Below, in pieces: positions 55,486 to 63,006 of a stretch of 64,000 nt of DNA; position 1 is the stretch's first letter; the number at the start of each line of letters is the position of its first letter. Below the pieces are notes generated by a model that had not been told where the DNA came from, made no database searches, and saw only the letters and a program-made list of their open reading frames with translations. The stretch spans positions 124,001 through 188,000 of the forward strand of contig NZ_JAKRNJ010000002.1 of NCBI RefSeq assembly GCF_022346925.1. The letters are read 5' to 3'. The stretch is from Microvirga sp. ACRRW. Lineage in GTDB: Bacteria; Pseudomonadota; Alphaproteobacteria; Rhizobiales; Beijerinckiaceae. The translations under genes and the position numbers were made by a program.

Positions 55486-55727
55486 GGGCCCTGGAGGCTG
55501 GCCCAAAGCTCCTCCAGCTGGCTCGGCTCGATCACCTCGCCTGAGGCGGTGCGGATCACCGCATGCATGCCAGCTGGAGCCTCGTTGGTCATGGCCCAGT
55601 GAATGGCCTCGCGAAGGGAAGCGAACTCCATCACGTCGCTGCCGTGAGGTGGCGTGGTGCCTCTGGGCGTTCCCATCGGCTCGTATTGCAGGTGGGCTGT
55701 GGCATCCCAATCGGTCTTCGGCACCAT
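55482..55727 (-). CDS. Small protein of unknown function
   Basis: An 81-residue product starting MVPKTDWDATAHLQYEPMG, chosen because AAAGG lies upstream; an ATG 18 bases earlier (55745) is also possible. Segments VMEFASLREAIHWAMTN and MHAVIRTASGEVIEPSQLEELW suggest a compact alpha/beta protein without cysteines, signal peptide or membrane span. No family was recognised. The convergent overlap with the YqaA-like gene supports a genuine, tightly packed gene rather than chance. Confidence 0.6.
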   Translation of the reverse strand: MVPKTDWDATAHLQYEPMGTPRGTTPPHGSDVMEFASLREAIHWAMTNEAPAGMHAVIRTASGEVIEPSQLEELWASLQGP

Positions 55728-55945
55728 GATCTTGGCCCTTTCCATTGACGTTGCGGGACCAACGCAAACGGGGCTTGGCCGGTTCGGTTCAGGCCTGGGC
55801 CTAAGCTCGGCAGATAATAAAATTGCGCGAAAACGCCTGCCTGGGATGCATTCTGCGCCTAAAGGCGGCAGCAAAAGCGCTTGCATGTCGCCTCGTTTCG
55901 TTCGAACAAGGCAGGCTCAAGAACTCTGAAGACCGGGATAAACCC

Positions 55946-57775
55946 ATGCCAGCCTATCGCTCTCGCACCACCACCCACGGCCGCAACATGGCGGGCGCTC
56001 GCGGCCTCTGGCGGGCCACGGGCATGAAGGATTCCGACTTCGGCAAGCCGATCATCGCCGTGGTTAACTCCTTCACCCAGTTCGTGCCGGGCCATGTCCA
56101 CCTGAAGGACCTCGGCCAGCTGGTCGCCCGCGAGATCGAGAAGGCGGGCGGCGTCGCCAAGGAATTCAACACCATCGCGGTGGATGACGGCATCGCCATG
56201 GGCCATGACGGCATGCTCTACTCCCTGCCGTCGCGGGAGCTGATCGCCGATTCCGTGGAATACATGGTCAACGCCCATTGCGCGGACGCCATGGTCTGCA
56301 TCTCCAACTGCGACAAGATCACCCCCGGCATGCTGATGGCCTCGCTGCGCCTCAACATCCCGACGGTTTTTGTCTCCGGCGGTCCGATGGAAGCGGGCAA
56401 AGTCGTGCTCAACGGCGTGACCAAGAAGCTCGACCTCGTGGACGCCATGGTCGCCGCTGCCGACGACAAGATCGCGGACGAGGACATTCAGGCCATCGAG
56501 CGCTCGGCATGCCCCACCTGCGGCTCGTGCTCGGGCATGTTCACGGCCAATTCCATGAACTGCCTCACGGAGGCTCTCGGCCTCTCGCTGCCGGGCAACG
56601 GCTCGACGCTGGCGACGCACGCGGACCGCAAGCGACTCTTCGTGGAAGCGGGCCATCTCATCGTCGATCTCGCGCGCCGCTATTACGAGCAGGACGACGC
56701 GAACGTACTGCCGCGCTCGATTGCGAATTTCGCCGCCTTCGAGAACGCCATGACGCTCGATATCGCCATGGGCGGGTCGAGCAACACAGTGCTGCACCTG
56801 CTGGCTGCGGCCTACGAGGCTGAAGTCAACTTCACCATGGACGACATCGACCGCCTGTCGCGCCGCGTGCCGGTGCTGTGCAAGGTCGCGCCTGCCATCT
56901 CAAACGTGCACATGGAAGATGTGCACCGCGCCGGCGGCATCATGGGCATTCTCGGCGAACTCGACCGCGCAGGTTTGCTCGACACTTCAGTGCCGACGGT
57001 TCACTCGGAAAGCATGAAATCGGCGCTTGACCGATGGGACGTGCGCCGCACCAACAGCCACGCGGTGCATGAGTTCTTCAGCGCAGCCCCCGGCGGCGTG
57101 CCGACGCAGACCGCGTTCAGTCAGGCAAGCCGCTACGACAGCGTGGACATGGACCGCGCTGGCGGTGTCATTCGCGACAAGGAACATGCCTTCTCGAAGG
57201 ATGGCGGCCTCGCCGTGCTCTCCGGCAATCTGGCGCTCGACGGCTGCATCGTGAAGACGGCGGGCGTGGACGAGAGCATCCTCGTCTTCTCCGGTCCGGC
57301 CGTCGTGTTCGAGAGCCAGGACGATGCGGTGAGCGGCATCCTCAATGGCAAGGTGAAGGCCGGCGACGTGGTCGTCATCCGCTACGAGGGCCCGCGCGGC
57401 GGCCCCGGCATGCAGGAGATGCTCTATCCCACGAGCTACCTGAAATCGAAGGGGCTCGGCAAAGCCTGCGCACTCATCACGGACGGGCGCTTCTCCGGCG
57501 GCACCTCGGGCCTGTCCATCGGCCACGCCTCGCCGGAAGCGGCAGAGGGCGGCACCATCGGCCTCGTGCGCGACGGCGACCGGATCGAGATCGACATCCC
57601 GAACCGCAGCATCAACCTCGCCGTGGACGATGCCGAGTTGCAGCGCCGCCGCGCCGAGCAGGACGCCAAGGGCTGGAAGCCCGCCGAGCCGCGCAAGCGC
57701 AAGGTGACGGCCGCTCTCAAGGCCTACGCCATGCTCGCCACCAGCGCCGCCAAGGGCGCCGTGCGGCAGATCTGA
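55946..57775 (+). CDS. ilvD: Dihydroxy-acid dehydratase
   Basis: A 609-residue iron-sulfur enzyme of valine and isoleucine synthesis, converting 2,3-dihydroxy acids to 2-oxo acids. Cluster cysteines are in [12 protein letters not shown] and [19 protein letters not shown], and the active-site region [19 protein letters not shown] is intact. The start at 55946 ([20 protein letters not shown]) matches other IlvD proteins; the frame is open 41 codons further upstream but that part is unlike the family. A strong intrinsic terminator follows the stop. Confidence 0.96.
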   Translation: MPAYRSRTTTHGRNMAGARGLWRATGMKDSDFGKPIIAVVNSFTQFVPGHVHLKDLGQLVAREIEKAGGVAKEFNTIAVDDGIAMGHDGMLYSLPSRELIADSVEYMVNAHCADAMVCISNCDKITPGMLMASLRLNIPTVFVSGGPMEAGKVVLNGVTKKLDLVDAMVAAADDKIADEDIQAIERSACPTCGSCSGMFTANSMNCLTEALGLSLPGNGSTLATHADRKRLFVEAGHLIVDLARRYYEQDDANVLPRSIANFAAFENAMTLDIAMGGSSNTVLHLLAAAYEAEVNFTMDDIDRLSRRVPVLCKVAPAISNVHMEDVHRAGGIMGILGELDRAGLLDTSVPTVHSESMKSALDRWDVRRTNSHAVHEFFSAAPGGVPTQTAFSQASRYDSVDMDRAGGVIRDKEHAFSKDGGLAVLSGNLALDGCIVKTAGVDESILVFSGPAVVFESQDDAVSGILNGKVKAGDVVVIRYEGPRGGPGMQEMLYPTSYLKSKGLGKACALITDGRFSGGTSGLSIGHASPEAAEGGTIGLVRDGDRIEIDIPNRSINLAVDDAELQRRRAEQDAKGWKPAEPRKRKVTAALKAYAMLATSAAKGAVRQI

Positions 57776-57805
57776 GCAGCGCAACTCCGACGGAAATTGA
57801 TTGTA

Positions 57806-57835
57806 GCCTCCGGGGATCGTCTCCGGGGGCTTTTT
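57806..57835 (+). terminator. Intrinsic terminator of ilvD
   Basis: GCCTCCGG (57806-57813) pairs with CCGGGGGC (57823-57830) with one G-U, followed directly by TTTTT. It lies 30 bases after the ilvD stop and isolates the RTX hydrolase gene downstream. Confidence 0.88.
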
Positions 57836-57868
57836 CGTTCCCTGCTGAGCTTGAGCGAAAAGCCCTGA

Positions 57869-57884
57869 TTAGATACGTTATCTC
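57869..57884 (+). promoter_or_regulatory. ACGTT-type palindrome upstream of RTX glycoside hydrolase gene
   Basis: TTAGATACGTT (57869-57879) runs into ATCT, giving the near-palindrome AGATACGTTATCT, about 40-50 bases before the ATG. The identical 11-mer in the same orientation precedes the giant RTX gene. The role is unknown: regulator site or promoter element. Confidence 0.4.
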
Positions 57885-57918
57885 GATTCAATTGATATTG
57901 CATTGAACGAGGCGGATT

Positions 57919-60366
57919 ATGGCGGCGGACGAAGGCATTTTTACCTGGGAAGGCATCAGCCTTCCTTCCTACTGGGGTGGCAATTTTCAAACGACCAGCG
58001 GCTTGGCCGCAATGGACCTCATCAAGTCCAACGGCGCGAACACTATCACCCTCATTCCTAACTTCTTTCAATCCACGGGCACGAGCAACGACGTGCACCT
58101 CAACGCGAGCCCGAACCCGGATGAGCCATGGCGCGGCGAGAGCGACGGTTTTCCGAACGTGCTGCAAGCCATTCGAGACGCCACAGCGCGTGGGCTGAAT
58201 GTGGTGCTCAAGCCTCATGTGGAGCGTGACGATCGCAACACGACATCGGAGGACGCCTGGCGCGCGAAGATTGCGCCGACGGATCCTCTGCTATGGTTCG
58301 AAAACTACAAGAACATGATGGTGGAATACGCCAAGGTCGCACAGGCCGGCGGAGCCTCCGCCTTCGTGATCGGCACCGAAATGCGCAGCATGACGGATCC
58401 TAACAAGACCTGCGCGAATGGTCAGAGCTATACGGAGAAATGGGTCGAGATCATCGATGCGGTGCGCGCGGTTTTCACGGGCAAGCTGACCTACGCCGCC
58501 ACCGACGACGAGGCGTTAAAGATCGAGTTCTGGGACAAGCTCGATTATATCGGCGTCGACGCTTATTTCAGCATGGCTGCCGACGGCAATTACGATCCGA
58601 CTTTGAACGAGCTGATCGATTCTTGGGTCAAGCCTCCGGTCAACTGGAATTCGAAGGAAGTCTACGGCACCACCTCAGTGGTCGATACCTGGAAGCAGTT
58701 ATCCGAAACTTGGGGCAAGAAGGTCATCTTCACCGAAATCGGTTATGGCAGCTACAACGGCACGAACCTGAGTCCCGGTTGGTTGCGGCACGAAAACGGA
58801 ACGGATTACGAAGAACAGCGCCTCTGCTACGAAGCGCTTTACTACGTAATGAAAAATTACGGCGGCCAATGGCTCGATGGCGCATTCCTCTGGAGTTACC
58901 AGACGACTACGGAACCTGCATACGTTCCGCCGACAGACTACACAACGCAAGGGAAGCCCGCCGATGCCATCGTCAAGGCGGGCTATTCAAGCCCCGAGCA
59001 TGTGACTGGTCTCGTCTGGGATGGAACAAGCCGCGCCGACAAGCTTGATGGTGGCTACAACAACGATACCCTCAATGGTGGCGCCGACAGCGACATTCTT
59101 TGGGGAGGAGCCGGTGACGACAGACTTGCCGGCGGCGCGGGCAACGACATCCTCGACGGCCATACGGGAACGGACACCGCCGTCTTCTCCGGTACCACCG
59201 CGGAGTACATCATCACGAAGCTGGCCAATGGCAGCTACAGGGTTGCCGACAAGACGGCACGCGATGGGACGGATACATTGAAGAACATTCAGTTTATCCA
59301 ATTCAGCGACCGCAAGTTTGATGTCGCCGCGTTGCCGGAACTCTCCATCAAGGCGAAAGACAGCAGGAAGTTCGAAGGCAGTCACAGCGGCTGGACCGAT
59401 TTCACTTTCACGGTCACGCGCAGCAGCACGGACGGCAGCCCCACGGCTCGATGGGAACTGACCGGCCTCGATGACGGCGATGTGGAGACAAAGTCCGGCA
59501 CTGTAGCCTTCAGCGGAACATCGCTCACAGCTACGATTACCGTGAAGATCAAGGCCGATAAGATAGCAGAAGGCGACCGGCGCTTCTCGGTCAAGCTCAA
59601 GGACCCAATGAATTCCTCGATCAGAGACGATCAGAGCAGTGCTTCTGGCCTCATCATCGACGATGACTTTATCCTCACGCCTGCTCTCAGCGCGCTCGCC
59701 ATTGGAGAGAATGCGGCTCTCGGCAGCGTCGTCGGCACTTTCAGCCCCACGAACGTAAAAGGCGTGGACATCACCTATAGCCTTGCCGATGGCGGAAACG
59801 CCTTCGCCATCGTGAACAACCAGCTCATCGTTGCGGGCCTTCTCGATTTCGAGAAAGCGGCCTCGCACAATATTCAGGTCGTTACGACCGACAGTCAGGG
59901 GGGCGTGACCCACGAGGTCTTCACCATCGCTGTTCGCGACGAGATTGATATTATCCGGGGCAGCGCGCGCAAGGACACCCTCAAAGGCACGGCCGGTCCG
60001 GATATGATCTACGGCGGCAAAGGCAATGACAAGCTTACCGGCGGCAAGGGCAAGGATGTGTTCGTGTTCAACACGAACCCGAATTCCAAGACCAACAAGG
60101 ACAAGATCCTGGACTGGAACTACAAGGACGACACGATCCATCTGGAGAACAAGTACTTCAAGGCGCTGAAGAAGACCGGCTGGCTCAAGAAGGACCAGTT
60201 CGTGCTGGGCTCGAAGGCGAAGGACAAGAATGACTTCGTCGGCTACAACAAGACGACGGGCGACCTCTGGTACGATAGCAACGGCAGCAAGGCCGGCGGC
60301 CAAGTGATGTTCGCCAACATCGGCAAGAACAAGAAGATCGCCTATAACGATTTCTTCGTCATCTGA
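57919..60366 (+). CDS. RTX-tailed glycoside hydrolase, GH113-like
   Basis: An 815-residue protein. Residues 1 to about 345 form a TIM-barrel hydrolase like GH113 (beta-mannanase family): it has GISLPSYWGG, VLKPHVERDD, the acid/base candidate E154 in VIGTEMRSM and the nucleophile candidate E273 in IFTEIGYG. Next come RTX repeats (GGADSDILWGGAGDD), a DTAVFSGTTAEY segment, a Calx-beta-like domain (about 475-585, ending SGLIIDDDF), a cadherin-like domain, more RTX repeats and the secretion module ending DFFVI. There is no Sec signal, which fits type I export. Substrate unproven. Confidence 0.88.
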   Translation: MAADEGIFTWEGISLPSYWGGNFQTTSGLAAMDLIKSNGANTITLIPNFFQSTGTSNDVHLNASPNPDEPWRGESDGFPNVLQAIRDATARGLNVVLKPHVERDDRNTTSEDAWRAKIAPTDPLLWFENYKNMMVEYAKVAQAGGASAFVIGTEMRSMTDPNKTCANGQSYTEKWVEIIDAVRAVFTGKLTYAATDDEALKIEFWDKLDYIGVDAYFSMAADGNYDPTLNELIDSWVKPPVNWNSKEVYGTTSVVDTWKQLSETWGKKVIFTEIGYGSYNGTNLSPGWLRHENGTDYEEQRLCYEALYYVMKNYGGQWLDGAFLWSYQTTTEPAYVPPTDYTTQGKPADAIVKAGYSSPEHVTGLVWDGTSRADKLDGGYNNDTLNGGADSDILWGGAGDDRLAGGAGNDILDGHTGTDTAVFSGTTAEYIITKLANGSYRVADKTARDGTDTLKNIQFIQFSDRKFDVAALPELSIKAKDSRKFEGSHSGWTDFTFTVTRSSTDGSPTARWELTGLDDGDVETKSGTVAFSGTSLTATITVKIKADKIAEGDRRFSVKLKDPMNSSIRDDQSSASGLIIDDDFILTPALSALAIGENAALGSVVGTFSPTNVKGVDITYSLADGGNAFAIVNNQLIVAGLLDFEKAASHNIQVVTTDSQGGVTHEVFTIAVRDEIDIIRGSARKDTLKGTAGPDMIYGGKGNDKLTGGKGKDVFVFNTNPNSKTNKDKILDWNYKDDTIHLENKYFKALKKTGWLKKDQFVLGSKAKDKNDFVGYNKTTGDLWYDSNGSKAGGQVMFANIGKNKKIAYNDFFVI

Positions 60367-60383
60367 GCTGACGTGAAAACGCA

Positions 60384-60407
60384 GGCGGGAGCGCAATTGC
60401 TCTCGCC
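60384..60407 (+). terminator. Possible terminator of RTX glycoside hydrolase gene
   Basis: GGCGGGAGC pairs with GCTCTCGCC allowing one G-U, around GCAATT. It lies 18 bases past the stop; the T-run afterwards is poor (TTC), so confidence is moderate. Confidence 0.55.
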
Positions 60408-60477
60408 TTCAGCAGGGTATTCTCGTGCAGGTTAGGATCTGCTTTTTGCAGGTCCGGCGCACCCTCTTCGCTTTCGC

Positions 60478-61968
60478 TTATGCAGCCTGCGCGATGGCGA
60501 CGCGGTTGCGGCCGCCTTGCTTGGCGCGGTAAAGCGCCTTGTCAGCCATGTGGATCAGATCGGCGGGACCGGTGTGGGACCGATTAAAGGCGGGCGATTG
60601 CGTCACGCTGCCGATGCTGATCGTGAGGATGTGGGATGGCGGGTTCGCCTGATGCTGAACGGCTAGTGCCTCGACACCTGCACGGATCGCCTCAGCGACT
60701 TTAGCGGCGTCCTCGTCATTCGTGTCCGGCAGCACGACGACGATTTCTTCGCCGCCGTAACGGGCCACGAAATCGCTGGGACGCCTCATGGCTTCCGCGA
60801 TGACCTTTGCCACCTTGCGTAGGCAGTCGTCGCCTTGCTGATGCCCATAGAGATCGTTGTAGGCCTTGAACTGATCGACATCGATCAGGAAAAGCGAGAG
60901 CGGCGTTGCATCGCGCGAGGCGCGCAGCCATTCGGTTTCGAGCCGGCTGTCGAAGGTCCGGCGATTGGCAAGACCCGTCAGTCCGTCTGTCGTCGCAAGC
61001 ACGGCGAGCTCAGCCTCCGCCTGCTCGCGGCGGCGCAATTCCCTGGCAAGCCTCCAGCCTAGAACAATGATGAGGACGACAAGCACGGCTACTCGGAGCG
61101 AGCGGATCTGGAATTCCACCATCCAGCTTCTCAACGCCTCCTGCTGGCTGACGGATGACAGGAGAACGACCGGATAGACATGATTTCGCTGATAGCCTGC
61201 GAGGCGCAAGACCCCATCGATGGGAGACACGTAAGCCCCCGATCCATACGGGCTGCCCGTCAGCAGCCATTCGGATGCGTCGGGTTTAAGGCCGATGGCG
61301 CGCTCGATGAAAGGATAGCGGGACAGGATCTTTCCATCCGCCGTGCTGATCATCACGATGGAGCCTTCGGAACCCACATCGATGCGGCTGAAGAAGTTTG
61401 CGAAGTAGCGGGGCGGAATGCTGATCTGCACCACACCGCCGAAACTGCCATCAGGCTTGTTAAGGCGGCGGGACAAGGTCAGCACCCTGTCGCCCCCGAT
61501 CGGATCGTGAATGAGCGGGCCGAAGAACCACTTCCTGTCCAGGGAAGCGGCATGATGCCTGAAGAACGTATAATGCTGGGCATTGACCGTAGTGTGGCCG
61601 GGCAGAGAGCTGCTCAGGACGAATCCGTTCTCGCTGAAGACCGTAAGAGTCTTCAACGCCTGCAGGGTCTGGATGCGCTCGGAAAAGAACGCCTGCATTC
61701 CCGCCATGTCCTGAGGGGACGTTCCCTGCCGCTCGATCCGATCGACGATGTCGACCAGGATCGCATCGGCGAGATTGAATGTGTCCTCGGCGTGCTGCGT
61801 CAGCGATTTGGCGAGGTTCCTCATCTCGCCTTCGATGCGGGTGAATTCGTCCTGCCGCTCGGTCCAGTCTCTCCAGCCTTCGAGTCCAAGAATGATCAGG
61901 CAGATCAATGCCACGAAAATCTTGAGCCAGCGGGACGAGGAATAGGTCTTGCGTGGGGAGGAATGCAT
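60478..61968 (-). CDS. Membrane diguanylate cyclase with periplasmic sensor
   Basis: A 496-residue protein that should make cyclic-di-GMP. One transmembrane segment (IFVALICLIILGLEGW) precedes a roughly 270-residue periplasmic region of Cache type (FVLSSSLPGH, GSIVMISTADGKIL), and a second (VAVLVVLIIVLGWRL) leads to the GGDEF domain. The active-site motif is GGEEI from residue 405, and the RPSD inhibitory I-site sits five residues before it. FLIDVDQFKAYNDLYGH is intact. The start at 61968 is chosen because the frame further upstream is only the antisense of sugE. It lies 14 bases downstream of sugE. Confidence 0.9.
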   Translation of the reverse strand: MHSSPRKTYSSSRWLKIFVALICLIILGLEGWRDWTERQDEFTRIEGEMRNLAKSLTQHAEDTFNLADAILVDIVDRIERQGTSPQDMAGMQAFFSERIQTLQALKTLTVFSENGFVLSSSLPGHTTVNAQHYTFFRHHAASLDRKWFFGPLIHDPIGGDRVLTLSRRLNKPDGSFGGVVQISIPPRYFANFFSRIDVGSEGSIVMISTADGKILSRYPFIERAIGLKPDASEWLLTGSPYGSGAYVSPIDGVLRLAGYQRNHVYPVVLLSSVSQQEALRSWMVEFQIRSLRVAVLVVLIIVLGWRLARELRRREQAEAELAVLATTDGLTGLANRRTFDSRLETEWLRASRDATPLSLFLIDVDQFKAYNDLYGHQQGDDCLRKVAKVIAEAMRRPSDFVARYGGEEIVVVLPDTNDEDAAKVAEAIRAGVEALAVQHQANPPSHILTISIGSVTQSPAFNRSHTGPADLIHMADKALYRAKQGGRNRVAIAQAA

Positions 61969-61982
61969 CGGTTCGGCTTTTC

Positions 61983-62300
61983 TCACGCAGCGGCGAATTT
62001 GAGGCCGAGAATGCCCACGACGATCAGCCCGATGCAGCCCAGGCGAAGCGCGGTGATAGGTTCGCCCAAAAGCACGATGCCGAGGATGGCGGTACCGACG
62101 GTTCCGATCCCGGTCCAGACTGCATAGCCTGTCCCGACGGGAAGCGTCTTCAGCGCGAGCCCGAGGAGCAGGACGCTGGCCACCATGCTGATAGCTGTCA
62201 GGACCGACGGCACCAGCCGCGTGAACCCATCGGTATATTTGAGCCCGATGGCCCACCCGATTTCCAGAAGACCTGCCAGTGTCAGATAAACCCACGCCAT
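61983..62300 (-). CDS. sugE: SMR-family efflux protein SugE/Gdx
   Basis: A 105-residue four-helix small multidrug resistance protein, closest to the SugE/Gdx branch that exports guanidinium. It carries [20 protein letters not shown] with the essential Glu, [19 protein letters not shown] and [12 protein letters not shown]. The Gdx-type Lys-Tyr segment (GLKYT) is present. It is upstream of the diguanylate cyclase gene on the same strand by 14 bases. A short hairpin (GTCACC/GGTGAC at 62312-62327) precedes the start, but no known guanidine riboswitch is recognisable. Confidence 0.92.
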   Translation of the reverse strand: MAWVYLTLAGLLEIGWAIGLKYTDGFTRLVPSVLTAISMVASVLLLGLALKTLPVGTGYAVWTGIGTVGTAILGIVLLGEPITALRLGCIGLIVVGILGLKFAAA

Positions 62301-62460
62301 CCAGGTCTCACGTCACCATTCGGTGACACCCCTTTTCGAGATGATAACGCGAGGCCCCCCTTGCGTTCCTACAGATATACAAAACGCCTGCATGCGCCTC
62401 AATAGTGTCCGAGGTTGCAGAAATGCCCATGGAAGAGCGGGAGCAGGCCCTGTGCATGGA

Positions 62461-62760
62461 TCAGTTCCCGACACTTTCCGATGGGCGCGCCGAGGGCTTT
62501 AAGGAGGCATAGGGATTGAAGGGCTCATAGATCTGGTGCTTCCAGGAATCCCCGCAATTGATGCAGATGGAGCGGATCATGTGATCACTCTGCTCCAGAC
62601 GCTTGAGCAGCTTCTCCTGCCGCTTCTGGGCCTCGCTCTGCGCATCATAGCCCGAGGGGCGCACCGTGAGCTGCAAGCCCTGGGCCGCAGGAGCCGCTTC
62701 CTGGGCGAGCGCCTGGCTCGACAGGCCGGCGAGAATAGCAGCAATGAAGAAATGGCGCAT
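62461..62760 (-). CDS. Small exported protein of unknown function
   Basis: A 99-residue product with a Sec signal peptide (MRHFFIAAILAGLSSQ, then ALA before QEAAP). The mature part has a charged helix (SEAQKRQEKLLKRLEQSDHMI) followed by a CINCGDSWKH segment with two cysteines and a Pro/Ser tail. No family was recognised. The start has GGGGGAGTCCG upstream on the coding strand. It is isolated between the sugE promoter region and the divergent autotransporter gene. Confidence 0.75.
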   Translation of the reverse strand: MRHFFIAAILAGLSSQALAQEAAPAAQGLQLTVRPSGYDAQSEAQKRQEKLLKRLEQSDHMIRSICINCGDSWKHQIYEPFNPYASLKPSARPSESVGN

Positions 62761-63006
62761 CGGACTCCCCCGCAGCCGATTTGTTGATCTTAGACTGGAC
62801 GCTACGCAACTCTATCCCGTCAAGAGCGAAAAGCTGGATCGAGACCATAGGAAGCAGCCCCCTCACAGAAACTGCGCAAAAGGTTCCGTTTCAAGGGAAA
62901 AATATTTTCCGCATTTAAGAAATAAAACCTCCATGTTTGGAGAGGTGGTAGGCGAAGTCCGCAGCCTAGATGGCAAAAGTCGAACGGAACCACAACGGGC
63001 TGAAGC
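62761..63006. other. Divergent intergenic region before the autotransporter-like gene
   Basis: 246 bases between divergent genes. The middle (about 62880-62930) is AT-rich (AAAAATATTTTCCGC, ATTTAAGAAATAAAAC) and could hold promoters for both. No RNA gene or open frame was supported. Confidence 0.45.

Noticed and set aside
9937..60366. Type I secretion exporter linked to the RTX genes
   Set aside because: No ABC transporter, membrane-fusion protein or TolC-like gene is present on either strand, so the export route is inferred from the tails only.
61969..62295. Long N-terminal extension of the diguanylate cyclase to 62295
   Set aside because: The extra 109 codons are the complement of sugE and do not resemble a sensor domain; the start at 61968 gives a normal membrane-anchored protein.
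62301..62460. Guanidine riboswitch upstream of sugE
   Set aside because: Only a short GTCACC/GGTGAC hairpin was found; neither paired ACGR loops (mini-ykkC type) nor the longer ykkC core could be recognised.
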